64,000 nt of DNA. Source: Litorimonas haliclonae (lineage in GTDB: Bacteria > Pseudomonadota > Alphaproteobacteria > Caulobacterales > Maricaulaceae). The position numbers were made by a program, and so were the translations under genes. Position 1 is the stretch's first letter; each line of letters begins with the position of its first letter. Shown piece after piece: positions 50,566-59,145 of this stretch. The notes beneath the pieces are model-generated. The model was not told the origin of the DNA and ran no database searches. It saw only the letters and a list, made by a program, of their open reading frames with translations. Location: positions 248,001 to 312,000 of the forward strand of contig NZ_CBCSCO010000001.1 in the NCBI RefSeq assembly GCF_965138505.1, in the 5' to 3' direction.

Positions 50566-51204
50566 CTATTTCTCTCTGTTCTGGATATTCAGGGCTTGGC
50601 GAGACAACTCTTCAATGGCTTGAAAGTCCCGCTTTTGAATGGCTTCCATGGGAGTCAACCAGCTACCGCCGCAAGCAACGACGGCCGGAATATCAAGATA
50701 ATCCATAAGGTTTTCGGCGTTCACTCCGCCTGTCGGCATAAAGCGAACATCTCGAAATACGGATGACAGAGCCTTCAGCATTTTAGGGCCGCCTGCGAGA
50801 CCCGCCGGAAAAAACTTCACGGTACGCAGCCCCATATTCCAAGCCGTCTGGAGCTCGGTCGCGGTGGCAATCCCCGGAAGTATCGGCAGGTCATGTTTTT
50901 TGGCCATAGCAACAACGCCTTCGTTCAGTCCCGGCGAAACAATAAACTTAGCCCCGGCTTCTATCGCCTGTTCCGCGTGTTTTGCTGACAAGACCGTACC
51001 GGCTCCAACGAGGGCCTTTGGAAACGCATTGGTAATAGCGTTCAGGCAGTCAAAGGCCGCTTCAGTTCTGAGGACGACCTCCAATACTTGGAGACCGCCC
51101 CCCAATAAGGCCTTCGAAACGGCTACGGCTTCTTCAGGGTCATTGGACTGAACCAGAGGCACGATGGGCGCCTCTGATAGTCGAGTGAATAGTTTCTCGG
51201 TCAT
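50566..51204 (-). CDS. eda: KDPG aldolase (second copy, alginate locus)
   Basis: A 212-residue aldolase related to the first copy. It has LGGGLQVLEVVLRTEAAFD, VGAGTVLSAKHAEQAIEAGA, FIVSPGLNEGVV and the Schiff-base lysine in RTVKFFPAGLAGG. The start MTEKLFTRL is chosen because the longer frame runs back into the SDR gene and its extra 59 residues are not family-like; the ribosome-binding site is weak. It sits between the SDR gene (4 bp) and kdgK (2 bp). It would cleave the KDPG that comes from alginate. Confidence 0.92.
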   Translation of the reverse strand: MTEKLFTRLSEAPIVPLVQSNDPEEAVAVSKALLGGGLQVLEVVLRTEAAFDCLNAITNAFPKALVGAGTVLSAKHAEQAIEAGAKFIVSPGLNEGVVAMAKKHDLPILPGIATATELQTAWNMGLRTVKFFPAGLAGGPKMLKALSSVFRDVRFMPTGGVNAENLMDYLDIPAVVACGGSWLTPMEAIQKRDFQAIEELSRQALNIQNREK

Positions 51205-51208
51205 AATT

Positions 51209-51964
51209 CTATGAAAAGAACATGCCGCCGTTAATGTCGATATTTGCGCCTGTGATATAGCTGGAGGCATCAGAGGCGAGATAGACGACCGCATCGGCGC
51301 AATCATCTGGATGCCCTTGACGGCGCAGAGGAACAGAAGCTTCCACGTTTTTACGCGCGGCGTCCGGCGTAAATGTATCATGGAATGTCGTGTCGATCAT
51401 GCCGGGGCAAAGCGCGTTGACGCGAATGCCTTGCGGACCGAGCTCTTTTGCCATTGACCGCGTGAAAGTCACAACGGCGCCTTTGGAAACAGAATAAGCA
51501 GACGCGCCGCCGCCGCCGCCGTCGCGGCCAGCCAGAGAGGCCAGATTAACGATAGCGCTTCCGGACGGCATATGCGGCACAGCGGCCTGTGTGGCAAGGA
51601 ACGTCGAGTTCATGTTCAACGACATAACTTTGTTCAAAAACTCTTCGTCCATTTCCGCAAGTTTTTTACGAGCCACAAGACCGCCTACATTATTGACCAG
51701 AATATCAATATTGCCGCCAAAAGCCTTGCGGGCTTCGGCAACCAAGTTGTCGACATCCGCTTTTTTAGTCATGTCGCCTTTCACGAGAATGGCCTTGCCG
51801 CCGTTCTTTTCAATCGTGGCCACGGTCTCATCGCCCGCGTCTTTATTGCTGTGATAATTGACGACAACGTGCGCTCCGGCTTCGGCCAATTTGATGGAAC
51901 AAGAGCGACCAATATCGCGTGTTCCACCTGTCACAATAGCGACTTTTCCTTTTAGATTTGTCAT
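51209..51964 (-). CDS. SDR reductase, probable DEH (alginate monomer) reductase
   Basis: A 251-residue short-chain dehydrogenase. The cofactor loop TGGTRDIG (12-19), NNVGG (91-95), catalytic Ser143, Tyr157 and Lys161 (YSVSK) are all present. The position between an ExuT-like carrier and eda/kdgK makes it the expected reductase of 4-deoxy-L-erythro-5-hexoseulose uronate (DEH) to KDG, as the Sphingomonas A1-R enzyme does. Cofactor preference cannot be read safely. The glycine-rich insert RDGGGGGAS near the active site is notable. Confidence 0.88.
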   Translation of the reverse strand: MTNLKGKVAIVTGGTRDIGRSCSIKLAEAGAHVVVNYHSNKDAGDETVATIEKNGGKAILVKGDMTKKADVDNLVAEARKAFGGNIDILVNNVGGLVARKKLAEMDEEFLNKVMSLNMNSTFLATQAAVPHMPSGSAIVNLASLAGRDGGGGGASAYSVSKGAVVTFTRSMAKELGPQGIRVNALCPGMIDTTFHDTFTPDAARKNVEASVPLRRQGHPDDCADAVVYLASDASSYITGANIDINGGMFFS

Positions 51965-52005
51965 GATTTTTCCTGTTTCTTTTGAATTAAAGGTGAAAGT
52001 TAGTT

Positions 52006-53322
52006 TTATTTAGCCGGCCGATAGCCGAGGGGTTTAAGTGGACCGATATTGCCGCATAAGAACCAGACACTAGCAATTGCGGTCAGAGCCAAAGCGGCAC
52101 CTAAAATAAAGACGGGTGCGTAGTTTGCGCCGAGTGTCAGCACCGGCACGAGATAGGTCAGCCCGGCCGCTGCAAATTTTGCGGCCATTCCCGCAAACCC
52201 AGACAAGGTGCCGACTGTTTTCCCGCCGTAGAAATCGCTCGGCAAAGTTTGGACATTGCCGATGGCGGTTTGAAAGCCGAACAAGATAATGAACATTAGG
52301 GTCAGAGCCAGTACAGGTGTAACGGCAACAGACATGGCTAACAATGCGGGGAGCATAATCAAGCACCCCAATGTGATGGTAAATTTGCGTGTTTTGTTGA
52401 CACTCCAACCCGCTTTGAATCGGTTCTGCGCCAAAAGACCGCCGAACCAAGCTCCAAGCATAGCGCCCACATATGGAAGCCAGCCGGACGCGGCGAGTTG
52501 TTTGATGTCGAACCCATGAACTTCAAAGAGGTAAGTTGGGATCCAGATAATGAACAACCACCAAATCGGATCAATCGCGGCAGAGGCAACAATGACGCCC
52601 CAGCTTTGTTTACGAGAGAGCAGCTCTGCGGTGGACGGATTATATCCGCCGTCAAGATTGCCGTCCTCATTAAGATCTTCATTGATTTGTCCGCTGAGGA
52701 TATATTCCCGCTCTTCATCTGTAAGCCATGAATGATATCTGGGCGGAGCTTTCACAATCACCAACCACGGCACCAGCCAGACGAGGCCAACGCCGCCCAC
52801 CAGGAGGAAGATTAGCTTCCAGTCCATAATAATGGCGAGATAAGCAATCAGCGGAATAGATATAATACCACCAATGGCGGCGCCGGAGTTAAATATCCCT
52901 TGCGCCAGAGCCCGTTCATTGACCGGGAACCATTCGGCATTGGCTTTTGCCGCGCCTGGCCAGTTTCCGGCCTCGGCCACACCCAGAAGCGCGCGGAAGA
53001 AGCTGAAGGTCAAAATGCCCTGCGCAAAGGCATGTAATGCTGTCGCGACAGACCACACACCAATAGAGAGAACGAAGCCAAGACGCGTTCCAATCCAATC
53101 AAAAATTTTTCCGAATACCGCCTGACCGATGGCATAGGAAAAAATAAAAACGACAGAGATAATACCCAGAATATGTTTATGCCCATCGGCGTCCATATCG
53201 GGAAATAAATCGGGCGCAATATGATTTGGCCACAAGACATTTAAGGTTTGGCGATCAATATAATTTATGATCGTCGCCAAGGCGACGAGACCGACAACAA
53301 ACCAACGTAGATTCCCCTTCAC
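52006..53322 (-). CDS. MFS transporter, hexuronate/ExuT-like (ACS family)
   Basis: A 438-residue carrier with about 12 membrane segments. The start RWFVVGLVALATIINYIDRQ and the loop FDWIGTRLGF are typical of the anion:cation symporter family of hexuronate and glucarate carriers. In this locus it should carry DEH or unsaturated monouronate across the inner membrane with protons. The start overlaps the kdgF stop by 4 bp. Confidence 0.9.
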   Translation of the reverse strand: MKGNLRWFVVGLVALATIINYIDRQTLNVLWPNHIAPDLFPDMDADGHKHILGIISVVFIFSYAIGQAVFGKIFDWIGTRLGFVLSIGVWSVATALHAFAQGILTFSFFRALLGVAEAGNWPGAAKANAEWFPVNERALAQGIFNSGAAIGGIISIPLIAYLAIIMDWKLIFLLVGGVGLVWLVPWLVIVKAPPRYHSWLTDEEREYILSGQINEDLNEDGNLDGGYNPSTAELLSRKQSWGVIVASAAIDPIWWLFIIWIPTYLFEVHGFDIKQLAASGWLPYVGAMLGAWFGGLLAQNRFKAGWSVNKTRKFTITLGCLIMLPALLAMSVAVTPVLALTLMFIILFGFQTAIGNVQTLPSDFYGGKTVGTLSGFAGMAAKFAAAGLTYLVPVLTLGANYAPVFILGAALALTAIASVWFLCGNIGPLKPLGYRPAK

Positions 53323-53678
53323 GACGCTTCCCCTTTTTTATAATTTTCGAAAAAGTCCTCGCGAATGGGCGAAAACATGTCGAGCAATGCTCCCGCTTCG
53401 ATACAGACAGCGCCGTGGCGCACATGCGGCGGAATGAAATAGCTATCGCCAGCGGTCTGGCGTTTGGTGACGCCCTCTATTGTAACGTCGAAAACTCCGC
53501 TCTCCACATAGGAAACCTGAGAATGATAATGCTCGTGCTGATAGCCTTCAGCGCCGGCTTCAAAAACCGCCTTCACCAGCATCAGCTCGTCATTATGGCC
53601 GAGAATCTGACGTTTAATACCGGGGTCGACGTCTTCAAACGGGACCTTGTCTCCAAATAGAAAGTTCGGACTTTGCAT
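53319..53678 (-). CDS. kdgF: KdgF-type cupin, uronate linearisation
   Basis: A 119-residue single-domain cupin. Metal ligands come from HEHYHSQ (48-54) and the second motif PPHVRHG (84-89); LLDMFSP (98-104) carries the Asp and Phe that line the KdgF active site. KdgF turns the 4,5-unsaturated uronate ring produced by lyases into the open DKI/DEH form. Its place between PL17 and the carrier gene, with a 4-bp overlap to the carrier, fits exactly. Other cupins of this size exist, but the context is strong. Confidence 0.88.
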   Translation of the reverse strand: MQSPNFLFGDKVPFEDVDPGIKRQILGHNDELMLVKAVFEAGAEGYQHEHYHSQVSYVESGVFDVTIEGVTKRQTAGDSYFIPPHVRHGAVCIEAGALLDMFSPIREDFFENYKKGEAS

Positions 53679-53680
53679 GA

Positions 53681-55858
53681 TTAATTCCCCCCGGTTTTGT
53701 GTTTTTCAGAATGGAAGAGCTTATAGGGCCCTGTCCAGCTCATGGCAGTTCCGCCCACATCAACTGTATGAGCTGCGTCTTTCGCCATGTCGCCGGACAC
53801 ACCGAGTCCTACGACCTCGCCGTCTTTGGTCTCAATTCGAATATAATCGTCGGATCCGTTCTCGAAGTGATCTACGGATTTAACAATCGAATGACTATTT
53901 ACGGTGAACTCGACTGTCGGATTATATTCGCCGTGCGGCTCAATGACGGACGCGATGGAAATGCCGTCTGCTGATTTGGCCCGGATTATAAAGGCCGGCT
54001 CGCGGCGTAAATTAAAGTTTGGATCTGTTGCGCCAATTTCGGCGAAGATAATTTCCGAGCTGTTTGGGACAGACGACATAACGGAGTAGAATTTTTTATC
54101 CAATAGCCACGTCACTTGCGAAGAGCCGTTGACCGCCTGCCCGCTACCGACACGCCATAAATGTTGATAGCCGTTTTTATCGCCTAAAGGCCGACGAGAG
54201 GTAGTCTCCGCCGCCAACTCGAAATTCGTTTCTGTGAGCTGACCATTGTAATAAAATGGCAAATCATATTGATGCGAACTTTCAGAATGTCCCTCTATGA
54301 GGTCGATAATGATGGGATTTGGAAACGCCGCATCCGTGACCATCGCCATTGTGCGGTCCATGGCTACATCGGCGTAGGCTGTGTTAATTTCGGCAGACGT
54401 AATTTTGAGCGTTTCGCCATTCGAAAAGGTCCCCAGAGCTGGCGCGTATTGATTGCCTGTCTCGGTATCACCCTCAAAGTGGCTGGTCTCATCTACGACC
54501 AGGGTATTATGGGCAATGGTTTGCTTTGCGAAGCTGTTATTCTCGGCGAGGTAATGTCCGCCATATTTTGCTTCAACATTTAGAAATCGGGCTGCACCAT
54601 AGTCGCGTATGACTTCGTGGCCCGCATCATAAAGCAAGAAACCGAGCTTATCAAAGTGACCGTGGCCCAAACCTTGAGACGTGTTTTTAACAACTAGCGA
54701 AAGATCGTTAGGATCGCTTGACGCTCTTATAATATCCAAGGCCCCTTCTGTGCCGTTTTCGCCGTCTCTGAGTCGCATCGTTTTATAATCAAAAGGCTCT
54801 GCCATTCCTGCAGATATATCTTGTGAAACTTTTCGGCTCTCTGGTGTCAGGACAAATTTTCCCTGCGTTTCGGCAATTGAGAGGAGTCCCGCATCGCTCG
54901 TCAGGTCATAGGCAATCGCGACGCCGTGCAGCAGCTCTGCCGTCGCAATGCCCTTATCTTTCAAGGCGTCATTTATCGGAAAAAACAGACCGCCATAGCT
55001 TTGCTGAATGGTGGTATAGATGGCCTTCTTAAGAATTCCGTCGCGGCGCTCGAAAATTTTTCGTTCGGGATTATTCTGCTCTACGGCTTGAGCAAAAATG
55101 ACGAACGGCATGAGCGCGTAACGCTGATAATATGGCCCCTCATTATAATATCCATCCGGAGAGAAAAGCTTTTCCATCTGCTTCAGAAAGCCGGCGTCTC
55201 CAGATTTATCCAAGCCCATCAAGGCCTGCTCTACATAGTCTTGATCGTCTATCGCATAGCCGGTTAGGCCGACAGCTGCCGTTGCCCATGTACCGTGATT
55301 ATGAATCTTGTTGAAGGTTTTAGGAGATCCGTCGGAGAGGAAGTCCGCCATGTTGCGAAGCAAATCCGTTTCAATTAACTGGCGTTGCTCTTCGGAAAGT
55401 GTCTCTTTGACCGCATCATACCCTTGCGCCACATGAAGAAGCCACCAGCTTTCATTCAGGTTCTGCCAGAACATTCGGCCCGGTGACTGTTCTTTCTGAG
55501 CCGGATGAAGACCCCAACCCGGATAAACTTCGGCGTAAGCTTGCATCAGCTTTCCGGCGTAGTCGGCGTATTTTTCCTCATCCGTTAATTTATAGAGCTG
55601 CCCAGCATTATAAATAAGTTTGGCGCTCTCTTTATGTTTTTCGTGCGTAAAGCCTCCGCCTGCGTCCTTCGGAACAGGCAGTGATATTGGCAAGTTCATC
55701 TGCGCGTCCAGGCTCTGCTTAGCATTTGAAAGAGTTTGCTCGAACCCATCCGCCTGCGGCGTCTGGGCAATGGGGCGGGATTGGGCACGGCTTTCACAAG
55801 ACGCCAGTACGATGCCCAGCGCCAAAGCTGAGGCCAGCTGCAGGACGGGGCGACTCAT
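53681..55858 (-). CDS. Oligoalginate lyase, polysaccharide lyase family 17
   Basis: A 725-residue lipoprotein (LASC lipobox at 21). The N-terminal alpha/alpha toroid holds FNKIHNHGTWATA with the likely catalytic Asn187/His188 pair, and DGYYNEGPYYQRYA with the catalytic tyrosine (243 or 244). The C-terminal part is the heparinase II/III-like beta sandwich (GHGHFDKLGFLLYDAG, AHNTLVVDE). PL17 enzymes release unsaturated monouronate from oligoalginate, exo-fashion. The lipid anchor suggests a periplasmic or outer-membrane position. It overlaps the PL6 gene by 4 bp. Confidence 0.94.
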   Translation of the reverse strand: MSRPVLQLASALALGIVLASCESRAQSRPIAQTPQADGFEQTLSNAKQSLDAQMNLPISLPVPKDAGGGFTHEKHKESAKLIYNAGQLYKLTDEEKYADYAGKLMQAYAEVYPGWGLHPAQKEQSPGRMFWQNLNESWWLLHVAQGYDAVKETLSEEQRQLIETDLLRNMADFLSDGSPKTFNKIHNHGTWATAAVGLTGYAIDDQDYVEQALMGLDKSGDAGFLKQMEKLFSPDGYYNEGPYYQRYALMPFVIFAQAVEQNNPERKIFERRDGILKKAIYTTIQQSYGGLFFPINDALKDKGIATAELLHGVAIAYDLTSDAGLLSIAETQGKFVLTPESRKVSQDISAGMAEPFDYKTMRLRDGENGTEGALDIIRASSDPNDLSLVVKNTSQGLGHGHFDKLGFLLYDAGHEVIRDYGAARFLNVEAKYGGHYLAENNSFAKQTIAHNTLVVDETSHFEGDTETGNQYAPALGTFSNGETLKITSAEINTAYADVAMDRTMAMVTDAAFPNPIIIDLIEGHSESSHQYDLPFYYNGQLTETNFELAAETTSRRPLGDKNGYQHLWRVGSGQAVNGSSQVTWLLDKKFYSVMSSVPNSSEIIFAEIGATDPNFNLRREPAFIIRAKSADGISIASVIEPHGEYNPTVEFTVNSHSIVKSVDHFENGSDDYIRIETKDGEVVGLGVSGDMAKDAAHTVDVGGTAMSWTGPYKLFHSEKHKTGGN

Positions 55859-58110
55859 CGGTTTAACCCCTCATTATCTGTTATCAGAGCAGTGGGCTCT
55901 AATCCGCTATTTAATTCTACCACAACTGGCGCAGGTGTATCTTTGAAAGTATTTTCAAATATTTTGGTTTTGGGCTCGCCCACGGTGTGTTTAATCAAAA
56001 ATGGCTCAACGCCATCGAATGTATTGTTGGAAATATTCGTCACCTGAACCCCTTGCAGATAAAGGGAGGAGTCTGTCTTGTTGCGTTTACCACTACCGAC
56101 ATTTGTAAGGCTAGAATTGACCAGGTTGAAATGCGGGCCAAATGTGCTCTCATCGGTACCACCCCGATAGTAATCCACAATCGAACCTTGGACGTTTTCG
56201 AAATCAGACTCTAAAATGGTGAGATATTCTGCATTATAGATTCCGTAGTCATCAGTCTCCTTATCCAGCTTTAGAATTGCCCCCGTTACATCTTTAAAGC
56301 TAGAATTACGTATTGCGATATTGTCTGCGAATGTGCCTTTGGAAACTGAGATGATATTGAAAGAGTGATTGACGTCCATCTCCGTGAAATTTGTATCGGT
56401 TATTTCCAGACGGTAGTTCTCGAGCATGGAGTAAGGGCTTGTCCTGATGACAGAATTTCCAGCATTGTCAGGCGCCGATTTGCCGGAGATATTTAATCCC
56501 TTTATCTGAAGGCTCCCGCCATTGAGGATCTCGAACAAAGTGGTTCGTTCAAATGTGAGATTAACCTCTCCCTCGGCTTGGAAGGTTAGCGGCTTGTCAA
56601 TTTTCAAAAACTTGCGAACGACATAATTCCCGGAAGTCAGCGAAATAACGTCTCCGGCTTTGGCCTTCTCTACGGCGGAAGTTAAGCTCCCTTCTTCTGG
56701 TGTCACAGCTATCGTTTCACCAGAGCCAAACGCGATCACGGGCTCGGCTTTAGGATACCAAGAAACCCCGGTCTGATTTTTTTGTGTCACGGAAAGGTCG
56801 CGAGGCACCCCGGCAGAAATCTCGGATTGAGGATACATTAATCCGTTCTCGGCCCGTTCCATCTTGAGCCGCACGCGAGAAAACCCGGTCGTAAAGTCTG
56901 GCGGATCCATCGACCCCAATACATTCTGATTAAAGTCAATCCCAGACATGTCGTCATAGACGGTGAACACGTCCCGGCCGTCTTCGTTAAAGATCAAATT
57001 ACTTTCAAACACGCTGTCCGAAGGCACAGCGGTTCGCTCTTCATCGCTTCCAGCTCCGAACTGAACATTATCGCTATTTATGAGGCTGTTGTTTTTGATG
57101 ACCGCGTCTTTTACCGGGTCGTACCGATTGATAGGGCCGTTTGGCACGCCGTTCATCACGACGAATGCACCGCCAAAACGAGTGCCTTTAAGGCCCTCCA
57201 TATAATTGTTCTGGATGGTTTGACCCGCATTGATAACGCGGATACCGCCAGTGTGGTCTGCGCCATTACCAAAAAACACGTTGTTTTCGACAAGATTATT
57301 ATTTCCGTGGCGCATCGTTAAGGTGCCGCGGGATTGGAAGAAAGTATTATTCCGGAAAACATTCCGGCCAGATTTGTTGGAAATAATTTCCAACTCGCCG
57401 TCGCATCGGTCGAAATAATTATTTTCGACGACTGTAAGCGAATCCGTTCGTGAATAGTGGCTGGTCCCAATTCTCAGGGTTTCGCCGCCATTGGACCCGA
57501 GGATCTGACGAGGCCCAAAGTAATTATGATCAATGCGGTGATTGTTTTCCTGGCTGTCTTCGGTGTTGAGCCGCACAGCCATAGTCACGCCCTTATTGCG
57601 CTTTCCAACGATGTGATTGTGGTCGAAACGGTTGTTTTTTCCATACATCATCACCCAGAAATCGACTTCTTGGCGTTCAGGCTGATTATAATTATCAATG
57701 ACGACTTCCGTCACCCGGGAGTTATTTGCGAGGTTCTTGGAATTCCGCCGAAAGGAGATGACCTCGCTGGTTGGGGTATAGCCGTCCTTAAACACGAGAC
57801 CTGAGACCTCAAGATAATTTCCGGCAATTCTGAGATTGGATTGACCCGTTAGGAAAACCTCGCCAGAAGTTTCGGCGGTTAATCGGATCGGCTTGTCTTT
57901 TTCGCCTTCGCCGATGAAGAGGACTTCAAAATCCTCCCACTTTCCATTGGCGAGTTTAACGACGTCGCCCGGCTCCAGCTCTTTTACGATCTCTTTGAAG
58001 GACTTTTGGTCTTTAACGAGAAACTCTTCCGCCTGGGCGCTGTAAGAGGTCGCCCCCATAATCGCCGTCGTTGAGACGAACATACACAATAGGCGCGAAA
58101 AGCGTTTCAT
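55855..58110 (-). CDS. Alginate lyase, polysaccharide lyase family 6
   Basis: A 751-residue secreted parallel beta-helix lyase (chondroitinase B family). A signal peptide (FVSTTAIMGATSYSAQA) is followed by the first helix domain with GSNGGETLRIG, then the calcium-binding acids Glu239 and Glu241 (DGELEII), the Lys246 base (SNKSGRN) and Arg267 (TLTMRHGN). A second, shorter beta-helix domain occupies about 470-750. Two-domain PL6 enzymes act on alginate. It is the first gene of the PL6-PL17-kdgF-MFS-SDR-eda-kdgK series, behind a promoter with GntR-type elements. Confidence 0.93.
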   Translation of the reverse strand: MKRFSRLLCMFVSTTAIMGATSYSAQAEEFLVKDQKSFKEIVKELEPGDVVKLANGKWEDFEVLFIGEGEKDKPIRLTAETSGEVFLTGQSNLRIAGNYLEVSGLVFKDGYTPTSEVISFRRNSKNLANNSRVTEVVIDNYNQPERQEVDFWVMMYGKNNRFDHNHIVGKRNKGVTMAVRLNTEDSQENNHRIDHNYFGPRQILGSNGGETLRIGTSHYSRTDSLTVVENNYFDRCDGELEIISNKSGRNVFRNNTFFQSRGTLTMRHGNNNLVENNVFFGNGADHTGGIRVINAGQTIQNNYMEGLKGTRFGGAFVVMNGVPNGPINRYDPVKDAVIKNNSLINSDNVQFGAGSDEERTAVPSDSVFESNLIFNEDGRDVFTVYDDMSGIDFNQNVLGSMDPPDFTTGFSRVRLKMERAENGLMYPQSEISAGVPRDLSVTQKNQTGVSWYPKAEPVIAFGSGETIAVTPEEGSLTSAVEKAKAGDVISLTSGNYVVRKFLKIDKPLTFQAEGEVNLTFERTTLFEILNGGSLQIKGLNISGKSAPDNAGNSVIRTSPYSMLENYRLEITDTNFTEMDVNHSFNIISVSKGTFADNIAIRNSSFKDVTGAILKLDKETDDYGIYNAEYLTILESDFENVQGSIVDYYRGGTDESTFGPHFNLVNSSLTNVGSGKRNKTDSSLYLQGVQVTNISNNTFDGVEPFLIKHTVGEPKTKIFENTFKDTPAPVVVELNSGLEPTALITDNEGLNR

Positions 58111-58142
58111 ACCAAATTCCCCAATATTTTATTTATAGGGGA

Positions 58143-58209
58143 AATATCGACAATCCAGACAATATTGTCAACCAATATATTAAACCAATTTCAACGGATT
58201 GGTATAGTC
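58143..58209 (-). promoter_or_regulatory. Promoter and operators of the alginate lyase operon
   Basis: On the minus strand TTGACA (58171-58166), 17 bp, GATATT (58148-58143) form a promoter 33 bp before the PL6 start. The -35 box overlaps the palindrome GACAATATTGTC (58158-58169). Upstream, ATTGGTATAG (58198-58207) is one of five copies of the YATACCAAT-type element around the GntR gene and receptor. Confidence 0.65.
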
Positions 58210-58230
58210 ACCTCGAAAAGCGTTTTGGGA

Positions 58231-58977
58231 TTAGTCCAGCTGCGCGCTGAGCAAAAAGCGAGAGCGGCTTTCAGAGGTCTTTTTCTTGACCGCCCTGTAG
58301 GCTTCCTCTTCGGAGGCTACTAAAAGCGCCTCAATCATGCGCGTGAAGTGCGCGCGCATAGCGGTACGCGCGGCCGAGGAATCCCGGTTCTTAAGCGCAT
58401 CCAGAATAGCTTGATGTTCATCTTCGCGATGACTTGGATCTTTGTCACATACCGAACGGTAGACCTTTTGCAATTGCGACGCCTCTTTACGCATCCCCCA
58501 CATACTGCCGATGACATAAATGATAGCGGGGTTATTTGTCGCTTTGGCGATCGTTAGATGAAACTCCTCATCGGCCTCATCGGCTGTCATATCAGAGTCG
58601 ATTTTCCCCATCATCACTTGGATTAACCGCTCAAGTTCTGCAATGGTCTCATCGGTTATCATTGGAGCAGCCAAAGCTGCGGACTCCGCCTCGAAAAGCG
58701 CTCTGGCTTCGGTCAATTCAAAGGGACCGACTTTTGGCAAGCCATGCGCCGTATACTCACTTCCGTCCAAAACATAAGCTCCGGACCCAACCTTAATTTC
58801 AAGCCGTCCTTGCGCCTGAAGGGCGATTTCGGCCTCGCGAATAGCGACGCGGCTCACCCCAAATTTTTCGGCTAGGTCCCGCTCCCCGGGCAGGCGACTT
58901 CCAGGCGGAAACACACCCGAGTCGATAAGCTCTAAAATCTGATTTGCTACTTTGTGGTATAAACGTTGTTCAGCCAT
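58231..58977 (-). CDS. GntR regulator of the FadR subfamily, alginate control
   Basis: A 248-residue GntR protein. The winged helix (PPGSRLPGERDLAEKFGVSR, VAIREAEIAL) is followed by an all-helical FCD effector domain (ARALFEAESAALAAPMIT, ADEEFHLTIAKATNNP, DEHQAILDALKNRD) whose Asp/His residues usually bind a metal and an acid ligand. It lies immediately upstream of the lyase operon and downstream of the receptor on the same strand. The likely ligand is a KDG- or DEH-type uronate that releases it from YATACCAAT operators. GGGAAA precedes the ATG. Confidence 0.9.
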   Translation of the reverse strand: MAEQRLYHKVANQILELIDSGVFPPGSRLPGERDLAEKFGVSRVAIREAEIALQAQGRLEIKVGSGAYVLDGSEYTAHGLPKVGPFELTEARALFEAESAALAAPMITDETIAELERLIQVMMGKIDSDMTADEADEEFHLTIAKATNNPAIIYVIGSMWGMRKEASQLQKVYRSVCDKDPSHREDEHQAILDALKNRDSSAARTAMRAHFTRMIEALLVASEEEAYRAVKKKTSESRSRFLLSAQLD

Positions 58978-58994
58978 GATTTTCCCAAATGTTA

Positions 58995-59038
58995 TCTATA
59001 CCAATATTAACATTTTTCTCCATTTGTCTATACCAATA
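58995..59038. promoter_or_regulatory. Two direct copies of TCTATACCAATA upstream of the GntR gene
   Basis: Identical 12-mers at 58995-59006 and 59027-59038 are spaced 32 bp apart, three turns of the helix, in the leader/promoter region of the GntR gene. They share CTATACCAAT with the lyase promoter element. They are the best candidates for autoregulation. Confidence 0.6.
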
Positions 59039-59083
59039 GTCCGAATCTTTAATTTAATATCTAATTCGGTTCACCGGGATATT

Positions 59084-59107
59084 GACGCCTCGCCGTGGCG
59101 AGACGTC
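59084..59107 (-). terminator. 3' hairpin of the second TonB receptor gene
   Basis: A 10-bp stem, GACGTCTCGC-CACG-GCGAGGCGTC on the minus strand, with one U-G pair, lies 39 bp beyond the receptor stop. There is no T-run after it, so it may protect the mRNA 3' end rather than end transcription on its own. Confidence 0.4.
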
Positions 59108-59145
59108 TGAATTTATATAAGGAGTGATGGCAAAAGCCGTCTTTA

